From: Anastrepha obliqua
Taxonomy: Eukaryota; Arthropoda; Insecta; Diptera; Tephritidae
Reading direction: 5' to 3'
DNA: 64,000 bases
NCBI RefSeq assembly: GCF_027943255.1
Contig: NC_072897.1
Span: forward strand, 56,940,406-57,004,405
The notes beneath the pieces were generated by a model. It did not search any database, was not told the origin of the DNA, and worked only from the letters and a program-made list of their open reading frames with translations. The position numbers and the translations under genes were made by a program. Below are positions 19,001 through 28,390 of the stretch, in pieces. Positions within the stretch are counted from its first letter, which is position 1, and the number at the start of each line of letters is the position of its first letter.

Positions 19001-19932
19001 ATCAGAGATGACCTAGCGTGCAACTTTGTTTCTTGGACCGCAGCTATCTTGATACTGTGCCGGCTCATAAAGTCGACTATCTCGTCGACCTTACTCGTAA
19101 GTCCGTTGCAGTTTAGCTGGAGAAGCTTGAAGCTTCTCGGTGAGGTCAGTGTAATCCGGGGGGTGAGGGACGCGTGGTGTTGTCTGCGTTGGGCCTGCTG
19201 CGCAATCCACTGTGGCTGTTGCGGCCTGATGGTGGTGGGCGGCCGCGCCTCCGAGGGCGGTTGTGGGTGCAGAGCTCTGCAGCAGGGGGCAACGTAGGCA
19301 GTTGTCCACTCACGGGTGGTGCGCAGGCCGGAACATCTCCGAAAATGGCACCAGCCATTGCAGGAATTGCACTGGACTGTTACCAGATTCCGAGGTATTA
19401 CGACCTGACACACGGAACAGACTGTGCGGGGGACCAGGAGCTGCTGGTTTGTATACGCACTGTGGTTGGAGCAGGAGGGAAGGGGATGGGTTAAGTCGGG
19501 GGAGTGGTGTTGCTCCGATAGGCTTCTTACCGTAGAGGTATTGGTTGTTGTGGCGGTTGGTAGTGCCGGCCTATCAGGAGGGGTAGTAGCCGTGGAGGCA
19601 TCAGACGCCTGCTGGCGGGAGCAACACGTGGCCACATACCGTGTGGACCACTCCCTATGTGACTTAAGACCCGAGCAGGTCTTAAGGTGGCTCCACCCGT
19701 TGCACTTGTTGCACCTAACCGAGGTGGAGTTCGGGTGAAGCCGTTTGTGGCAGACGCAGCAGTAGAATACTTCTGGCCCAGGGTTGGATTCGATTCCAGC
19801 TCTGAGGAGAAGTATTTGGAGCAGGGTTGCTGCGAGAGTTTGCTCCTGTGACGTAAGGCGAGGGATGGTATGGGTTTCACTAGACAGGGCTAGTATACTG
19901 GGGCGGCAGCCCTTGGTCGGGAAAAACCCGAG
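16069..19932 (-). CDS. Family A polyprotein: 2A-like motif, two PHD-like fingers, APE endonuclease, reverse transcriptase
   Basis: The frame is open for 1287 codons between a TGA at 19935-19933 and the stop at 16069-16071. In order: a 2A-like motif (LLLRAGIESNPGP, NPGP at residues 50-53, bases 19785-19774); PHD-like finger 1 (about 58-104) and finger 2 (about 172-218), both with CNxCNGWxH; an APE-type endonuclease (QLNCNGLTSK, VQETKL, VVGDFNAHHDLW, ASDHLPI); a reverse transcriptase with DLKKAFDTVSH, GVPQGGVLSPLLFNF and SYADDC; and a C-terminal CPACEGTPHDTNHLFTC. All catalytic residues are intact. The first in-frame ATG is at 19068, inside the endonuclease, so the start codon is unknown; initiation may be non-AUG. 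I see no RNase H. The clade (CR1-, ingi- or I-like) is not assigned. Confidence 0.9.
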   Translation of the reverse strand, partial: LGFFPTKGCRPSILALSSETHTIPRLTSQEQTLAATLLQILLLRAGIESNPGPEVFYCCVCHKRLHPNSTSVRCNKCNGWSHLKTCSGLKSHREWSTRYVATCCSRQQASDASTATTPPDRPALPTATTTNTSTVRSLSEQHHSPDLTHPLPSCSNHSAYTNQQLLVPRTVCSVCQVVIPRNLVTVQCNSCNGWCHFRRCSGLRTTREWTTAYVAPCCRALHPQPPSEARPPTTIRPQQPQWIAQQAQRRQHHASLTPRITLTSPRSFKLLQLNCNGLTSKVDEIVDFMSRHSIKIAAVQETKLHARSSLITRDGYNVHRRDRERDNGGGLAFIVHHTVQYRLIDEGIDRRDSTLEFQGIAVRSGDSELEIFNIYIPPVTCCPAGYHPDIGALLRGENRLVVGDFNAHHDLWHSSLPNDRRGQQLAEQIDDSTFSTVNDDAPTRVVGNCSSSPDLTIASAGLINIITWRPMLSLASDHLPIIVSIERPAYFVSANHRSYFNFKKANWAGFTEFTEDTFAALPFPTDVRVGERAFRRVLTAAAARFIPAGSYKDIRPHFPAEAASLANERDHLRQADPGDPRIRDLNLEIRQLVNQHKRTKWVEHLKTCNLTSGVSKLWSTVRSLSNPTKHNDKVAITFNGCTSSDPKRCASYFSRLFILHPPGDRTKRRATRRLHKLTNNSAPLTFSGDEVQGAINSSKSSKAIGPDGLNALMLKHLGPLGVGFLTRVFNLSMATLIIPEKWKAGRVVPLLKPGKPANQGESYRPITLLSPVVKTLEALLLPLFTKHLAPAPHQHGFRRVHSTTTALTAINAQINRGLNQNRPCERTVLVALDLKKAFDTVSHSTLLDDIYQSTLPPGLKRWSANYLNGRHSSVIFRDQMSKQRKIKQGVPQGGVLSPLLFNFYISKLPQPPAGVSLISYADDCTIMASGNDIDGLCSKVNNYLTDLSRFFTARNLQLSPTKSTATLFTTWTKEVKLPLKVKVDDTPIPTVNNPKILGVTFDSLLSFSAHTTAIATKVQNRNKVLKSLAGSTWGKDKELLLSTFKAIGRPVLNYAAPVWSPGTSDSQWTKLQTCQNTAIRTATGCLLMSPVQHLHNEAQMLPVAEHNKLLSKQFLLGCYRRSHPCRHLLEPEPPPRHVRRHLFDYAGDIQDKTDRNLLDRTVFRQSINDIHRETVTTFLNSRPVNAVIGVQPPPIADEELQLPRETRVTLAQLRSGYCSRLNSYISRIDPDIPNTCPACEGTPHDTNHLFTCPLKPTHLTPLSLWTQPVETACFLGLPLDELDEDER
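19774..19800 (-). other. 2A-like ribosome-skipping motif
   Basis: The codons read AGIESNPGP, next to the hydrophobic run LLQILLLR. Known 2A peptides end in D-x-E-x-NPGP; here the Asp position is Gly. The tetrapeptide NPGP is also kept in the copies at 32763-32774 and 51627-51638 and has decayed to NPAP in the 4820-8096 copy. Virus-like 2A motifs near the N-terminus are known in other APE-type non-LTR elements. Skipping activity is not shown by sequence. Confidence 0.6.
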
Positions 19933-19967
19933 TCATTCCGGTACGTAGAACCGGCTGCCATGGGAAT
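19885..19967 (-). other. Structured 5' terminus of family A
   Basis: On the sense strand the terminus folds as an outer stem, GGCAGCC with GGCTGCC, closing a small GGT/ACC hairpin and a CGGG/CCCG hairpin. A further hairpin downstream has a CCCTGT loop. The same layout, with paired substitutions, is found in repeat B. It could act in translation, packaging or processing of the RNA. Confidence 0.65.
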
Positions 19968-20331
19968 GTCCGTATCTCGCACCAAGTGATTACCACCAAT
20001 TTCTGTCCATGGCGAACGAGCTTGGTAGTCGGAAGTTGTCCACAAGAGAGTCCTGTGAAAATTGGCTCTCCGAGTTTTTAGACGATAGGGAAGCGAGCTT
20101 CTATAAGAGGGGCATTATGAAGTTGGCATCTCGTTGGGAACTCGTCATCGAACAAAACGGCGCATATTTGACTTAAATCGCATTATTATAACCAATTTTA
20201 TGAACAATTGAAAATTCAATAAAAATACCGCAAGACTTTTTTGACAACCTTATATATTTCATATCTGTACATATTGTAGTTTAGTCAAAATAAGCGCCAT
20301 GTTTTAAAATAATACTATAGATTATTAGTTC

Positions 20332-21560
20332 TTATCGCGCGCCGTCTTTTGGTGCATAGTGCAGAAAAAAATGCTTTCCAATGTTGTCTACTTCTCGCTT
20401 TCGTCTTAATTTGGGTCCAATGCGACGTCGCAAAGTTCCTTTAGGGTGTCCCTTACGGCGCGTTCCTTGTGGGTTACAGTCCCGTGCCATTAACCTATGG
20501 CCAATCCAGTTCCTGTTTTGTAGCAAAGCGTTGACTGAACTTAGTTTTCCCAACATTGATTCGCAGTCCAACGTTTTTGGCTTGGGAGCTTATCTCATTA
20601 AGTTTGCTCTGCATGTGTTCGCCAGTCCGTGAAGAGTGCGATGCCATGGGCGTAGTTAAGATCGTCTAAATGCTCCCTACTGAGAGCGCTGTTTAGAACG
20701 TTGTCAATTCCTATTAAAAATATAAGAGGGGGTAGTATAGTTGGACACCAGCCACAGGTTCAGTAGGCTCGGAGAGGGCACCGTTGCTTTAATATTACTA
20801 CAGATTTTAGCTTCGACTCCCGTCACTTAAGGGCCGGCCTAAAACCAGCCTGTTGCTTACGAAGTGTGCGGTCGATCTTACCACCTATACGATTTAGAAT
20901 TACTTTGCAAAGGACTTGTGCACTGTATCCCACACAGAGCAGCGTGATGCCCCTCCAATTGCCGCACTCGGTTGGGGCTCCTTTTTTGGGACTTTCACAA
21001 GTATACCCTGCATCCAGTCGTCTAGCAGTGTTGCTGACTCCCACATAGACTGAAAAAGGTGGAACAGGATTCGTGCTGATATTTTGGGGTCCAGTTTTAG
21101 CATCTCTGCTGTGATATTATCCACCTCGCTCGATTTTCCAGACTTCATGCTTTTTCGATTTCATCCGTAGATAGGTGTTGGGAGCTAATGTGAGATATTC
21201 TTTGATTGAAGTACGTGGGTTTTTCCAGCGGTAGCACATTATCGGTAGGTGTGGATGTCAAAAAAACTTTCTCGAAATGCTCTTTCCATCGCTTGAGTTG
21301 GTTGTTGTTGTTGTAACAGCATAAACATTCCACATACTTATATACGGTCAATGCTGCTGGAGTGACAGTCCTTGGCCAGATATAAATCCGGGTCGTTTCG
21401 GTAACGTAGAACCGACTGTCGTGGAAACGTTGGGTTGGTCTTGAGAGGCTGTTAAGAGCTTCCCGTTTTTAGCTTTGACGCGCATTCTTGAGAGTTGGTC
21501 ACCGATGGCTGCAGTTGCTTCAGCCTCATCGACTATCGAGTTACCCCATTGTCGCTTGTC
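20332..21560 (-). pseudogene. RTE-like non-LTR retrotransposon, degraded
   Basis: Minus-strand pieces read as parts of one endonuclease/reverse transcriptase. They are an N-terminal side with RQWGNSIVDEAEATAAIGDQ (21429-21560), QLKRWKEHFEKVF (about 21290), EVDNITAEMLKLDPKI and DDWMQGILVKVPKK, then GNWRGITLLCVGYSAQVLCK and KQQAGFRPA (about 20823-20960), and a C-terminal tail with NWIGHRLMARD and NPQGTRRKGHPKG (20332-20571). The catalytic part of the reverse transcriptase is missing and frames change repeatedly. A B element splits it at 21302-21428. Clade assignment is by general resemblance. Confidence 0.65.
21302..21428 (-). mobile_element. Repeat B copy inside the RTE-like element
   Basis: A full-length minus-strand copy beginning in GTT repeats and ending CGACTGTCGTGGAAAC. 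The flanks are not a clean duplication, only a shared GTTGG. It interrupts the frame between QPN and the KRWKEHF block of the host element. Confidence 0.8.
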
Positions 21561-21566
21561 CTGTTC

Positions 21567-23735
21567 TTGTTGTAGCAGTATATTTTTCCCTGTCTGTGTT
21601 ATGCAGATCATCGGTCGTCTTTTTCTAGCTCATCTAACGGTAGGCCCACGACAGTCGGTTCTACGTTACCGAAACGACCCGGATTTATATGCAGCATATG
21701 AGTATGGGGAATGTTTATGCTGCTACAACACCAACATTAATAACGTAGGCCCAGGAAATTTGCTGTTTCGACAGGTTGGGTGTAGAGGGAAAGGGGTGCG
21801 TTTGATAACGCATGTAAAAAGGTGGTTAGTGTCGTGCGGAGTGCCTTCACATGCTGGACATATGTTTACTATGTCGGTATCAATTCTAAAACTATGGATG
21901 GTGGTTGGACTCCGATAACGGAAGTCGGGCGTCGGGAGCTTAAGAAGGTCGAAGGTGTCTGCCAATGAATGTAAGAACGGTGTGTTTTAACTTTATCCGG
22001 TCCAGTAATTATTTTGTCCTGGATCTGGTCGGCGTAATTGAAGAGATGCCTCCTGACGTGCCTGAGAGACGGCTCAGGCTCAAGCAGGTCTCTACTTGGG
22101 TGGGATCTACAGTAGTTCCCATTAGAAATTGCTTGCTGAGCAGTTTGTTGTGCTTCTTCACTCGTAGAATCTGTGCCTCGTCGTGCAGGTGTTGAAGTCG
22201 AGACATCAGGAGGCAAACCGTCGCTGCCCGAATGGCAATATTTTGGCAAGTCTGAAGCTTCGTTCACTGAGTATCACTAGTTCCAGGCGATTAGAAAGGC
22301 TCAGCGTAGTTTAGAACTGGCCGACCAGGGTCGTCGGGGATTTCAAGGGGGAAAGTTGTAGATTCTTCGCAGGGAAGAGGAGAGAAAGGCGGAGAGGTAA
22401 TCGTCCACTTTGGTCTACGGGCCATCAATGTTATTGCCCGACGCCATTTTCGTCAGTCGTAGCAGACCAGGAAAACTCCCAATGGACCCAGCTTTTTCAA
22501 CATCAGCATGTTTAGTCCGTCAGGGCCAATGACTTTGGATGATTTCATATGGTTGAGGCCCCCTGAACCTCATCGCTGGAGAAAGCAAGGGGTGAACTGT
22601 TTGTCAGTTTGTGCAGCCGTCTGGTGGCACTACGTTTGGATCGGCCAGAGGATGCAGAATGATTTGCGGGATAAAATCAAATCATTCATCTCTTCGGATC
22701 CGACGAAGTACAACCCTTGAAGGTGATATCCACTTTGTCGTTGTGCTTCGTCGGGTTCGACAGGGAGCTTACGATGGACCAGAGCCTACTCACTCCAGAG
22801 ATGAAGTTGCAGGACTTCAAGTGCTCCTCCCATTTGGTTCGCTTGTGTTGGGTTACCAGTTGCCGAATTTCCAAATTGAGATCATTTATGCGAGGATCCC
22901 CGAGATCGGCCTTGCGTAGGTGATCACGCTCGTTTACCAGAACGGATGTTTCAGATGGGAAATTGGGACGTATGTCCTCTTCAGCCCTGACGGGAGGTCG
23001 ACTGTATAACGTCATCTAGCAGCATGGAATGGCTGACTGTGTCGAAAGCCTTTTTCATTTTGTTGATGACCCCCTTAACCTCATCACTGGAGAGAGCAAG
23101 TGGCGCACTGTTGTTCAGTAGTTTGTGCAGCAGTCTGGAGGCACGACGCTTCGATCCCCCGTGATTGGGGTAGTGTAGATGGTCACGCTCGTTTGCCAGA
23201 ACGGGTGTTTCAGATGGGAAATTGGGACGTATGCCCGGGTCCTTCCCAGCGTGGATGAAGCTAGCCGCAGTAGGTTTGAGCGTCTTGCGGAATGCGCGTT
23301 CGCCTGTCTTGGTAAATTCCGCAAAGCCGGTCAAATAAGCTTTGTTAAAGTTAATATATGCGCGGTGATGCACGGAAACAAAATCAGCAGGTCTCCATCG
23401 AGCTGATAATGGGCAAGTAGTCTAATGCAAACGATAGCATATGTCTCCAGGCCATGCTATTTACCAGCGCTAGAAATTTTTGTGTCAGGCGAGCTGCTGC
23501 AATTGCTCACTATCCTCGTGGGGGCGTCGTCGTTCACAGGGCTAAATGTCGAGTCGTCTGTCTGCTCTGCCAAGTGTTGTCTCTCCCCTACGATCGTTTT
23601 ATAGGTTTGAGTGCCAAAGATCGTGATGCGCATTAAAGTCACCTATTACCAATCGGTTTTCACCTCTGATAAGCGCATCAATTTCAAGGCGATATTCTGC
23701 CGGGAAGCAGGTGACAGGCTCAACCCTGCCGCTAT
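21567..23735 (-). mobile_element. Family A copy, old and rearranged
   Basis: This is the most diverged A copy. It starts with a short GTT-type tail at 21567 and ends in the endonuclease region at about 23735, where LTR sequence begins. Coding pieces such as 21869-22267 (C-terminal), 22686-23015 and 22981-23373 (linker) and 23457-23642 (endonuclease) are in several frames, and a linker segment appears twice. Most of the reverse transcriptase palm is missing. A B element is inserted at 21649-21741. Confidence 0.75.
21649..21741 (+). mobile_element. Repeat B copy with internal deletion
   Basis: A shortened B on the plus strand lacks the region around the 3' half of the outer stem. It is flanked by near-identical duplications, AACGGTAGGCCCA at 21636-21648 and AACGTAGGCCCA at 21742-21753. 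The duplication is in the 3' UTR/C-terminus of a family A copy. Confidence 0.75.
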
Positions 23736-23985
23736 CTTTTACCATAGAGAGTCAAAGTCTCACTATTTTGTTTGAATGCAATAAATTTTAAGTCTCGACA
23801 TTGTAGCTATTGTTAGGCAAGCAATGTTGGAACAAAAGTAATAAATTTCCTTCTGCGATAACACACCAAAAGGGCGGTAATCGGTATTAATATTAATATA
23901 ATTTTGTATCATAACATTTTAATAAAAACTAAATTTTTCCCTTTAACTTAACCGGGGTTAATATTTTATAATTGGTATCGCTACA
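23733..23985 (+). repeat. 5' LTR (5'-truncated) of a CsRn1-type LTR retrotransposon
   Basis: The segment from CTATCTTTTACCATAGAG to GGTATCGCTACA aligns end to end with 34930-35197, the 3' LTR, with roughly 15 percent visible differences and small indels. It is followed at once by a primer-binding site. The expected TG start is not seen, so the 5' edge is probably lost in the junction with the A copy. Confidence 0.75.
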
Positions 23986-23986
23986 T

Positions 23987-24002
23987 TGGTGACCCCGACT
24001 TG
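23987..24002 (+). other. Primer-binding site, tRNA-Trp-like
   Basis: TGGTGACCCCGACTTG starts one base after the LTR. It is complementary to the 3' end of insect tRNA-Trp (which as I recall ends CGTCGGGGTCACCA), with one mismatch. Use of tRNA-Trp is characteristic of the CsRn1 clade of Ty3/gypsy elements. Confidence 0.7.
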
Positions 24003-24476
24003 AGTTATATCGATTTAAATTGGCGTAAACATAAATTTTTCTTATTTGAGACATTTTTTTGTCATAACGTGTACGACTTTAATTAAAGTGGACCCTTGTT
24101 TATCCACTCACATCGGCGATTATTGGTAAGGTATAGTCATCAGACTGGAGTTGTTAGACAATCTGCAAAATTACGCAGCGACGAAGGATTATCTTTTTCA
24201 TTTTGATTTAGAACGTGTCTTTTCCTTTAAACAGATTCTTAGATACAAAGTTTTATAATTTATAATATAGTTAATGTTGTACCTATGATATACTGATTTT
24301 GTATGTTTAAATACTTTTCTACTGTGTTTTGTATGCAATACTGCTTAAAAGAGACAGAGACTCACCCATAGCAATTGCAAGTGTTACAAACATAATTACA
24401 AACAATTTCTTCCTAATAAACAAACTAAGAAATAAAAATAAAAACAAAGTGTACAAGAAAATTATCAGAAGGCAAG

Positions 24477-25726
24477 ATGAGTGTGCGGCACTCTCCCACG
24501 CGGAGAGGAAAGCAACCCGCGAGTGAGCCTGTAATAAAAACAATAACTTTTGAAACTGTGAATACTCCGGCAATTACGCGCGCGGACTCAATGCAAAAGA
24601 AAGCAAACGAAATATAGACAGCCCTCTCTAATACCTCAGCAGGATTACCGCAAAGCGTAGAGAGCGTCAACCTTCAAGCTCAGCCGTTTAATGGCAGTTT
24701 CACAGCGTGCGTGAGCACAAACGGAATGCCAACAACAACCACAACCAACTCATCATCAACAACGACATCAATTCTGTACACTAGTACTGCAGCAACAACC
24801 GTATCGTATCAAACAAACCATTGCTTGCCATCTCCCCACCTTCTTATGTACAACCTCACGCTTTAAATGAGCAGCCTCCGATAAAGAGATCACGAAACTT
24901 ACCTTTAAAGTCCTCAACTTTGTCAACCACCAACAAAAAACAAAAAATAACAACGAACTTGAGCCAAAGCAAATTACCAAACTACTGGCTAAGCGGCGAT
25001 ACAAAGTCCACAAACAAATTTGCATCTCTTGCTATTGATGACGAAAATGAAAACAACGAAACAAATACACAAGGGAACAGTGGGCAAAACTCTGTTACTA
25101 ACTCGTTTGAGGTGCCACATCATAAACGGATAATTGCACAATGCACGAAATGTCAGAAGTATGGAGATACAAAGAATTATTGCAGAAGAGACTCAGTATG
25201 TGTAAAATGTGCAGGAAAACATTTAACAAGCGAATGCAACAATCGGACCATTTAAGTGAAATGCGCACTATGTGGAGGTAATCATATCCCCAATTTCAAA
25301 GGCTGCAAAATATATAAAGCCATAAAAATTCAACGATTCCCACCTTTACGCAAAAAGGAAGTCATAAGCAGAAGAGACTCAGTATGTGTAAAATGTGCAG
25401 GAAAACATTTAACAAGCGAATGCAACAATCCGACCATTCAAGTGAAATGCGCACTATGTGGAGGTAATCATATCGCCAATTACAAAGGCTGCAAAATATA
25501 TAAAGCCATAAAAATTCAACGATTCCCACCTTTACGCAAAAAGAAAGTCATAACAAACCAAAACACAAACATCACAAAATCAACAGTAATACCAGGTATA
25601 AGTTATGCTGATGGAATAGCCTCATCAAATCCTCAGGTAATAGAACCAGAACTAACTATCAAACCTCAAAACAGCAAAGATAACGTAATTACAATGTTAA
25701 TAAATAACTCGAATGGACGAAAGTAA
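24477..25726 (+). pseudogene. Jockey-type ORF1 (Gag-like), with a duplicated zinc-knuckle segment
   Basis: The ATG at 24477 starts MSVRHSPTRRGKQPASEPV, followed by a premature TAG about 45 codons on. Later pieces (24821-25255, 25256-25726) carry CCHC-type knuckles, such as CTKCQKYGDTKNYC, CVKCAGKHLTSEC and CALCGGNHIANYKGC. The segment 25182-25367 is repeated in tandem at 25368-25553 (186 bp, a whole number of codons), so the last two knuckles occur twice. In the first copy a CAA has become TAA. ORF1 overlaps the start of ORF2. Confidence 0.8.
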
Positions 25727-28390
25727 TAACACAAAAATTCTTATCTGGAATGCAAATGGACTAACTCGGCAATATTTAGAACTGAAGCGGTTTTTAATTG
25801 ACAGAAAAATTAATATTGCGTTAATTGCAGAAACACATTTCACAGACAAAAGTTATTTAACATTTCCCGGATATAAATTATATGCAACTAATCATCCCGA
25901 CGGAAAAGCTCATGGAGGAACAGCCATTATCATCAAAACAAACACAAATCATACTGAACGATTGCCCTATGTGTCACCTCACATCCAAGCAACGTATATA
26001 CAAATTGTTGACAACAATGGACCCATATCAATATCTTCTATCTACTGTCCACCACGACACTTGATAAAGACGGATCAATATGATGATTACTTTAAGACAT
26101 TAGACAACAGATTCATTGCTGGAGGAGACCCAAACGCAAAGCATACTGACTGGGGTTCAAGGTTGACTAATAAAAAAGGTATATATTTAATTAACGCAAT
26201 CCATAAAAAAATTGCAGGTTTATAAGTACTGGTGAACCAACTGACTGGCCTACGGATGTTAAAAAAAATTCCAGATGTAATCGACTTCTGTATAACAAAA
26301 AATATTAACCATAACCAACTGAAGCTTAAACCAAGTTATGAACTATCTTCTGACCACTCGCCGATAATACTTAACTATACATCAAAAATTTACCCTATAG
26401 AGATAACACCCCAAATATTTACAAAGAGGACTGACTGGGATGAGTATCGAAAACACATCTCCCAACAACTCATTCTAAGTACACCTTTGAAAACACAACT
26501 TGACATTGAGCGTAGAATCATACATTTTAATGACATAGTTATTGACGCAGGATTCAGATTCACACCGCAGCAAAAATATAGCGCACAAAACACTTCAAAT
26601 GACATTTCTATTAAGAAGCAAATCAAGGAAAAAAGAAAATTGAGAAAAAGATGGCAAACAACCAGATCTCCTGCAGACAAACAGAGGTTAAACTTAGCTA
26701 CAAAAAATTTGAGGCTTGTTTATGTGACTTAAAAAATAAGGAAATTGAAAAATATCTAAAAAATTTAACTCATGAAACAAATTTTCCCTTGTGGAAATGT
26801 ACAAAAAAACTTAAAAACCAGATAAAGCATCAAACCCCACTAAGAAAAGATGACAACACATGGGCTTTTACAAATGATGAAATAGCAGCGGCATTGGGAA
26901 ACTATTTTGAAAATGTCCTATCGAACGATGAACATAAACAAATTGACACGATTAGTAATGTTAATACTGATACCATTACAAAAATAAGAAAAACAAGCAC
27001 ACACGAAGTAATATTATGCATCAAAACTTGAATTAAACATAAAAAAGCACACGGATATGATATGCTGACAGACAAAGCACTTACGGAGCTACCAATTGAG
27101 GCTTACCTATTCCTTAGAAACGTATTTAATGCAATGTTTCGCTTACAATACTTCCCAAAAGTATGGAAAGTCGCAGAAATCATTGCGCTACCAAAACCAG
27201 GTAAAAACCCAACAGCTTTAACTTCATATCTCCCTAAAAGCCTACTTCCGACTATATCTAAAATTGCAGAAAAATTTTTACATGACAGAATTACCCCAAT
27301 ACTTGAACGAAAAACATCATTCCAAGTCATCAATTCGGTTTTCGAAAAAAACGCTCAACTATACATCTTATACATAGAGTTACACAAAAAATAATTTCAG
27401 ACATGGAAAATAAACGATACTACGTTGCTGTATTTTTGGACATCGCAAAAGCTTTTGACAAAGTTTGGCACAAAGGCCTCTTGCATAAAATTAGGACAAT
27501 ATTACCACTGGACTATTATTTAATTATCAAACAAGAGCTACCTTACTGATCGATGCTTCTACATTAAATACAATGACAAATATTCACATATACATCAAAT
27601 AACAGCAGGAGTTCCTTCAGGCAGCGTTCTAAGACCCCTGCTATATGTCTTATTTACCTCTGACATACCACTCCCAGACGAAACTTATTCAACTATAACA
27701 ACATTTGCAGACGACACAATTTTATTGTCATCTGACAAAAACCTCTCAACCGCAACAACAAAATTATAGATGTACACCAACAATGTAAAGAAGTGGTTTG
27801 ACAAATGGAGTTTAAAAGTAAACGAGGATAAATCTGTACAAGCAATATTTACGACAAGAACAGAGATTGCTGCTATGCTGATTAAGCTCAACAATAAAAA
27901 TTTACAAATTGCAACATCTGCAGAATATCTTGGAATCCATCTGGACTCAAAATTAACTTGGAAAGATCATATCAAAAAGAAAATAAAACAAATAAAGGAA
28001 AAATTTCGACAATTGCATTGGCTAATAGGCAGAAATTCCAAGCTCAAAATTTCCAACAAACTTTTAGTACACAAGGCGGTCATTAAACCAATCTGGACCT
28101 ACGGACTTCAAGTGTGGCGAACTGCAAAAGGAACTCACATAAACAAAGTACACCGACAACAATTAAAAATCTTACGTACAATAACAATGCCCGACAGGTA
28201 CACAAAAAATGATGACATCCATACTACGTTCAATATACCATTAATCGACGAAGAAATAAAGGCGATATCAACAAGGTATTTTAACGAAATAAACCAGCAC
28301 AAAAATAGAGAAGTCAATACACTCTCACAACTTGAAAGAAAAACTTTACGACGTCTGAAGAGAATCCGACCAATTGACCTATTAAATTAA
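25713..28390 (+). pseudogene. Jockey-type ORF2: endonuclease and reverse transcriptase, broken
   Basis: Pieces at 25713-26225, 26232-26732, 26651-27031, 27062-27394, about 27394-27770 and 27770-28390 lie in changing frames. The endonuclease shows ILIWNANGL, ALIAETHF, a GGDPNAKH where Phe is usual, and SSDHSPI. The reverse transcriptase shows VIALPKPGK-like and LDIAKAFDKVWH blocks and FADDTI (27704-27721). The C-terminal part (KWSLKVNEDKSVQAIF, GIHLDSKLTW) is the longest intact stretch, ending in a TAA at 28388-28390. At least four frameshifts or stops inactivate it. Confidence 0.85.

Larger units (their letters stand above)
16012..19967 (-). mobile_element. Family A non-LTR retrotransposon, full-length copy (A1 tail)
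   Basis: This 3956-bp copy is flanked by a perfect 10-bp target duplication, GTCCGTATCT, at 16002-16011 and 19968-19977, inside a mariner. The 3' end has GTT repeats (AAC on the sense strand). The 5' end (ATTCCCATGGCAGCC) coincides with the 5' ends of copies at 940, 3263 and 8096, so it is a genuine terminus. One uninterrupted frame covers nearly the whole element. Among all copies here it is the only candidate for a recently active source. Confidence 0.93.
15197..20176 (+). pseudogene. mariner transposase (DD34D), mutated and interrupted
   Basis: The ATG at 15197 opens MEQNKEKIRHILQYYYDKGK. Domains are an N-terminal HTH pair, a WVPHDL linker and a catalytic core. The first catalytic motif reads VTGEEKW, so the usual Asp is Glu. 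The second is intact (FHQDNARPH) and the third (LAPSDY) lies beyond the insert at about 19980. A TGA stop occurs at about 15974, where a Trp codon is expected, before the insertion at 16011. Coding resumes at 19978 and ends at the TAA 20174-20176. It was probably inactive before the insertion, though the order of mutations is unknown. Confidence 0.88.
15009..20253 (+). mobile_element. mellifera-type mariner, split by a full-length family A element
   Basis: Left end TAAGGTTGGCCAAAAAGTC and right end, on the opposite strand, TAAGGTTGTCAAAAAAGTC form terminal inverted repeats of about 30 bp that continue as TTGCGGTATTT, beside TA dinucleotides. Without the 3956-bp insert and its 10-bp duplication the element is about 1.28 kb, the normal mariner size. 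The left 1 kb and right 0.28 kb join perfectly across the insertion. Confidence 0.9.

Noticed and set aside
19885..19967. HDV-like or hammerhead self-cleaving ribozyme at the A 5' end
   Set aside because: The outer 7-bp stem and inner hairpins suggested it, but I could not fit the nested pseudoknot or find the hammerhead core. The element ends also begin about 8 nt before the stem rather than at it.
20381..20632. Plus-strand 83-residue frame with several Cys and Arg
   Set aside because: It is antisense to the RTE-like C-terminal relic, which shows a known motif order.
24329..24526. 65-residue Lys/Asn-rich frame as a separate small gene
   Set aside because: It lies in the 5' UTR and start of the jockey-type ORF1 in another frame.
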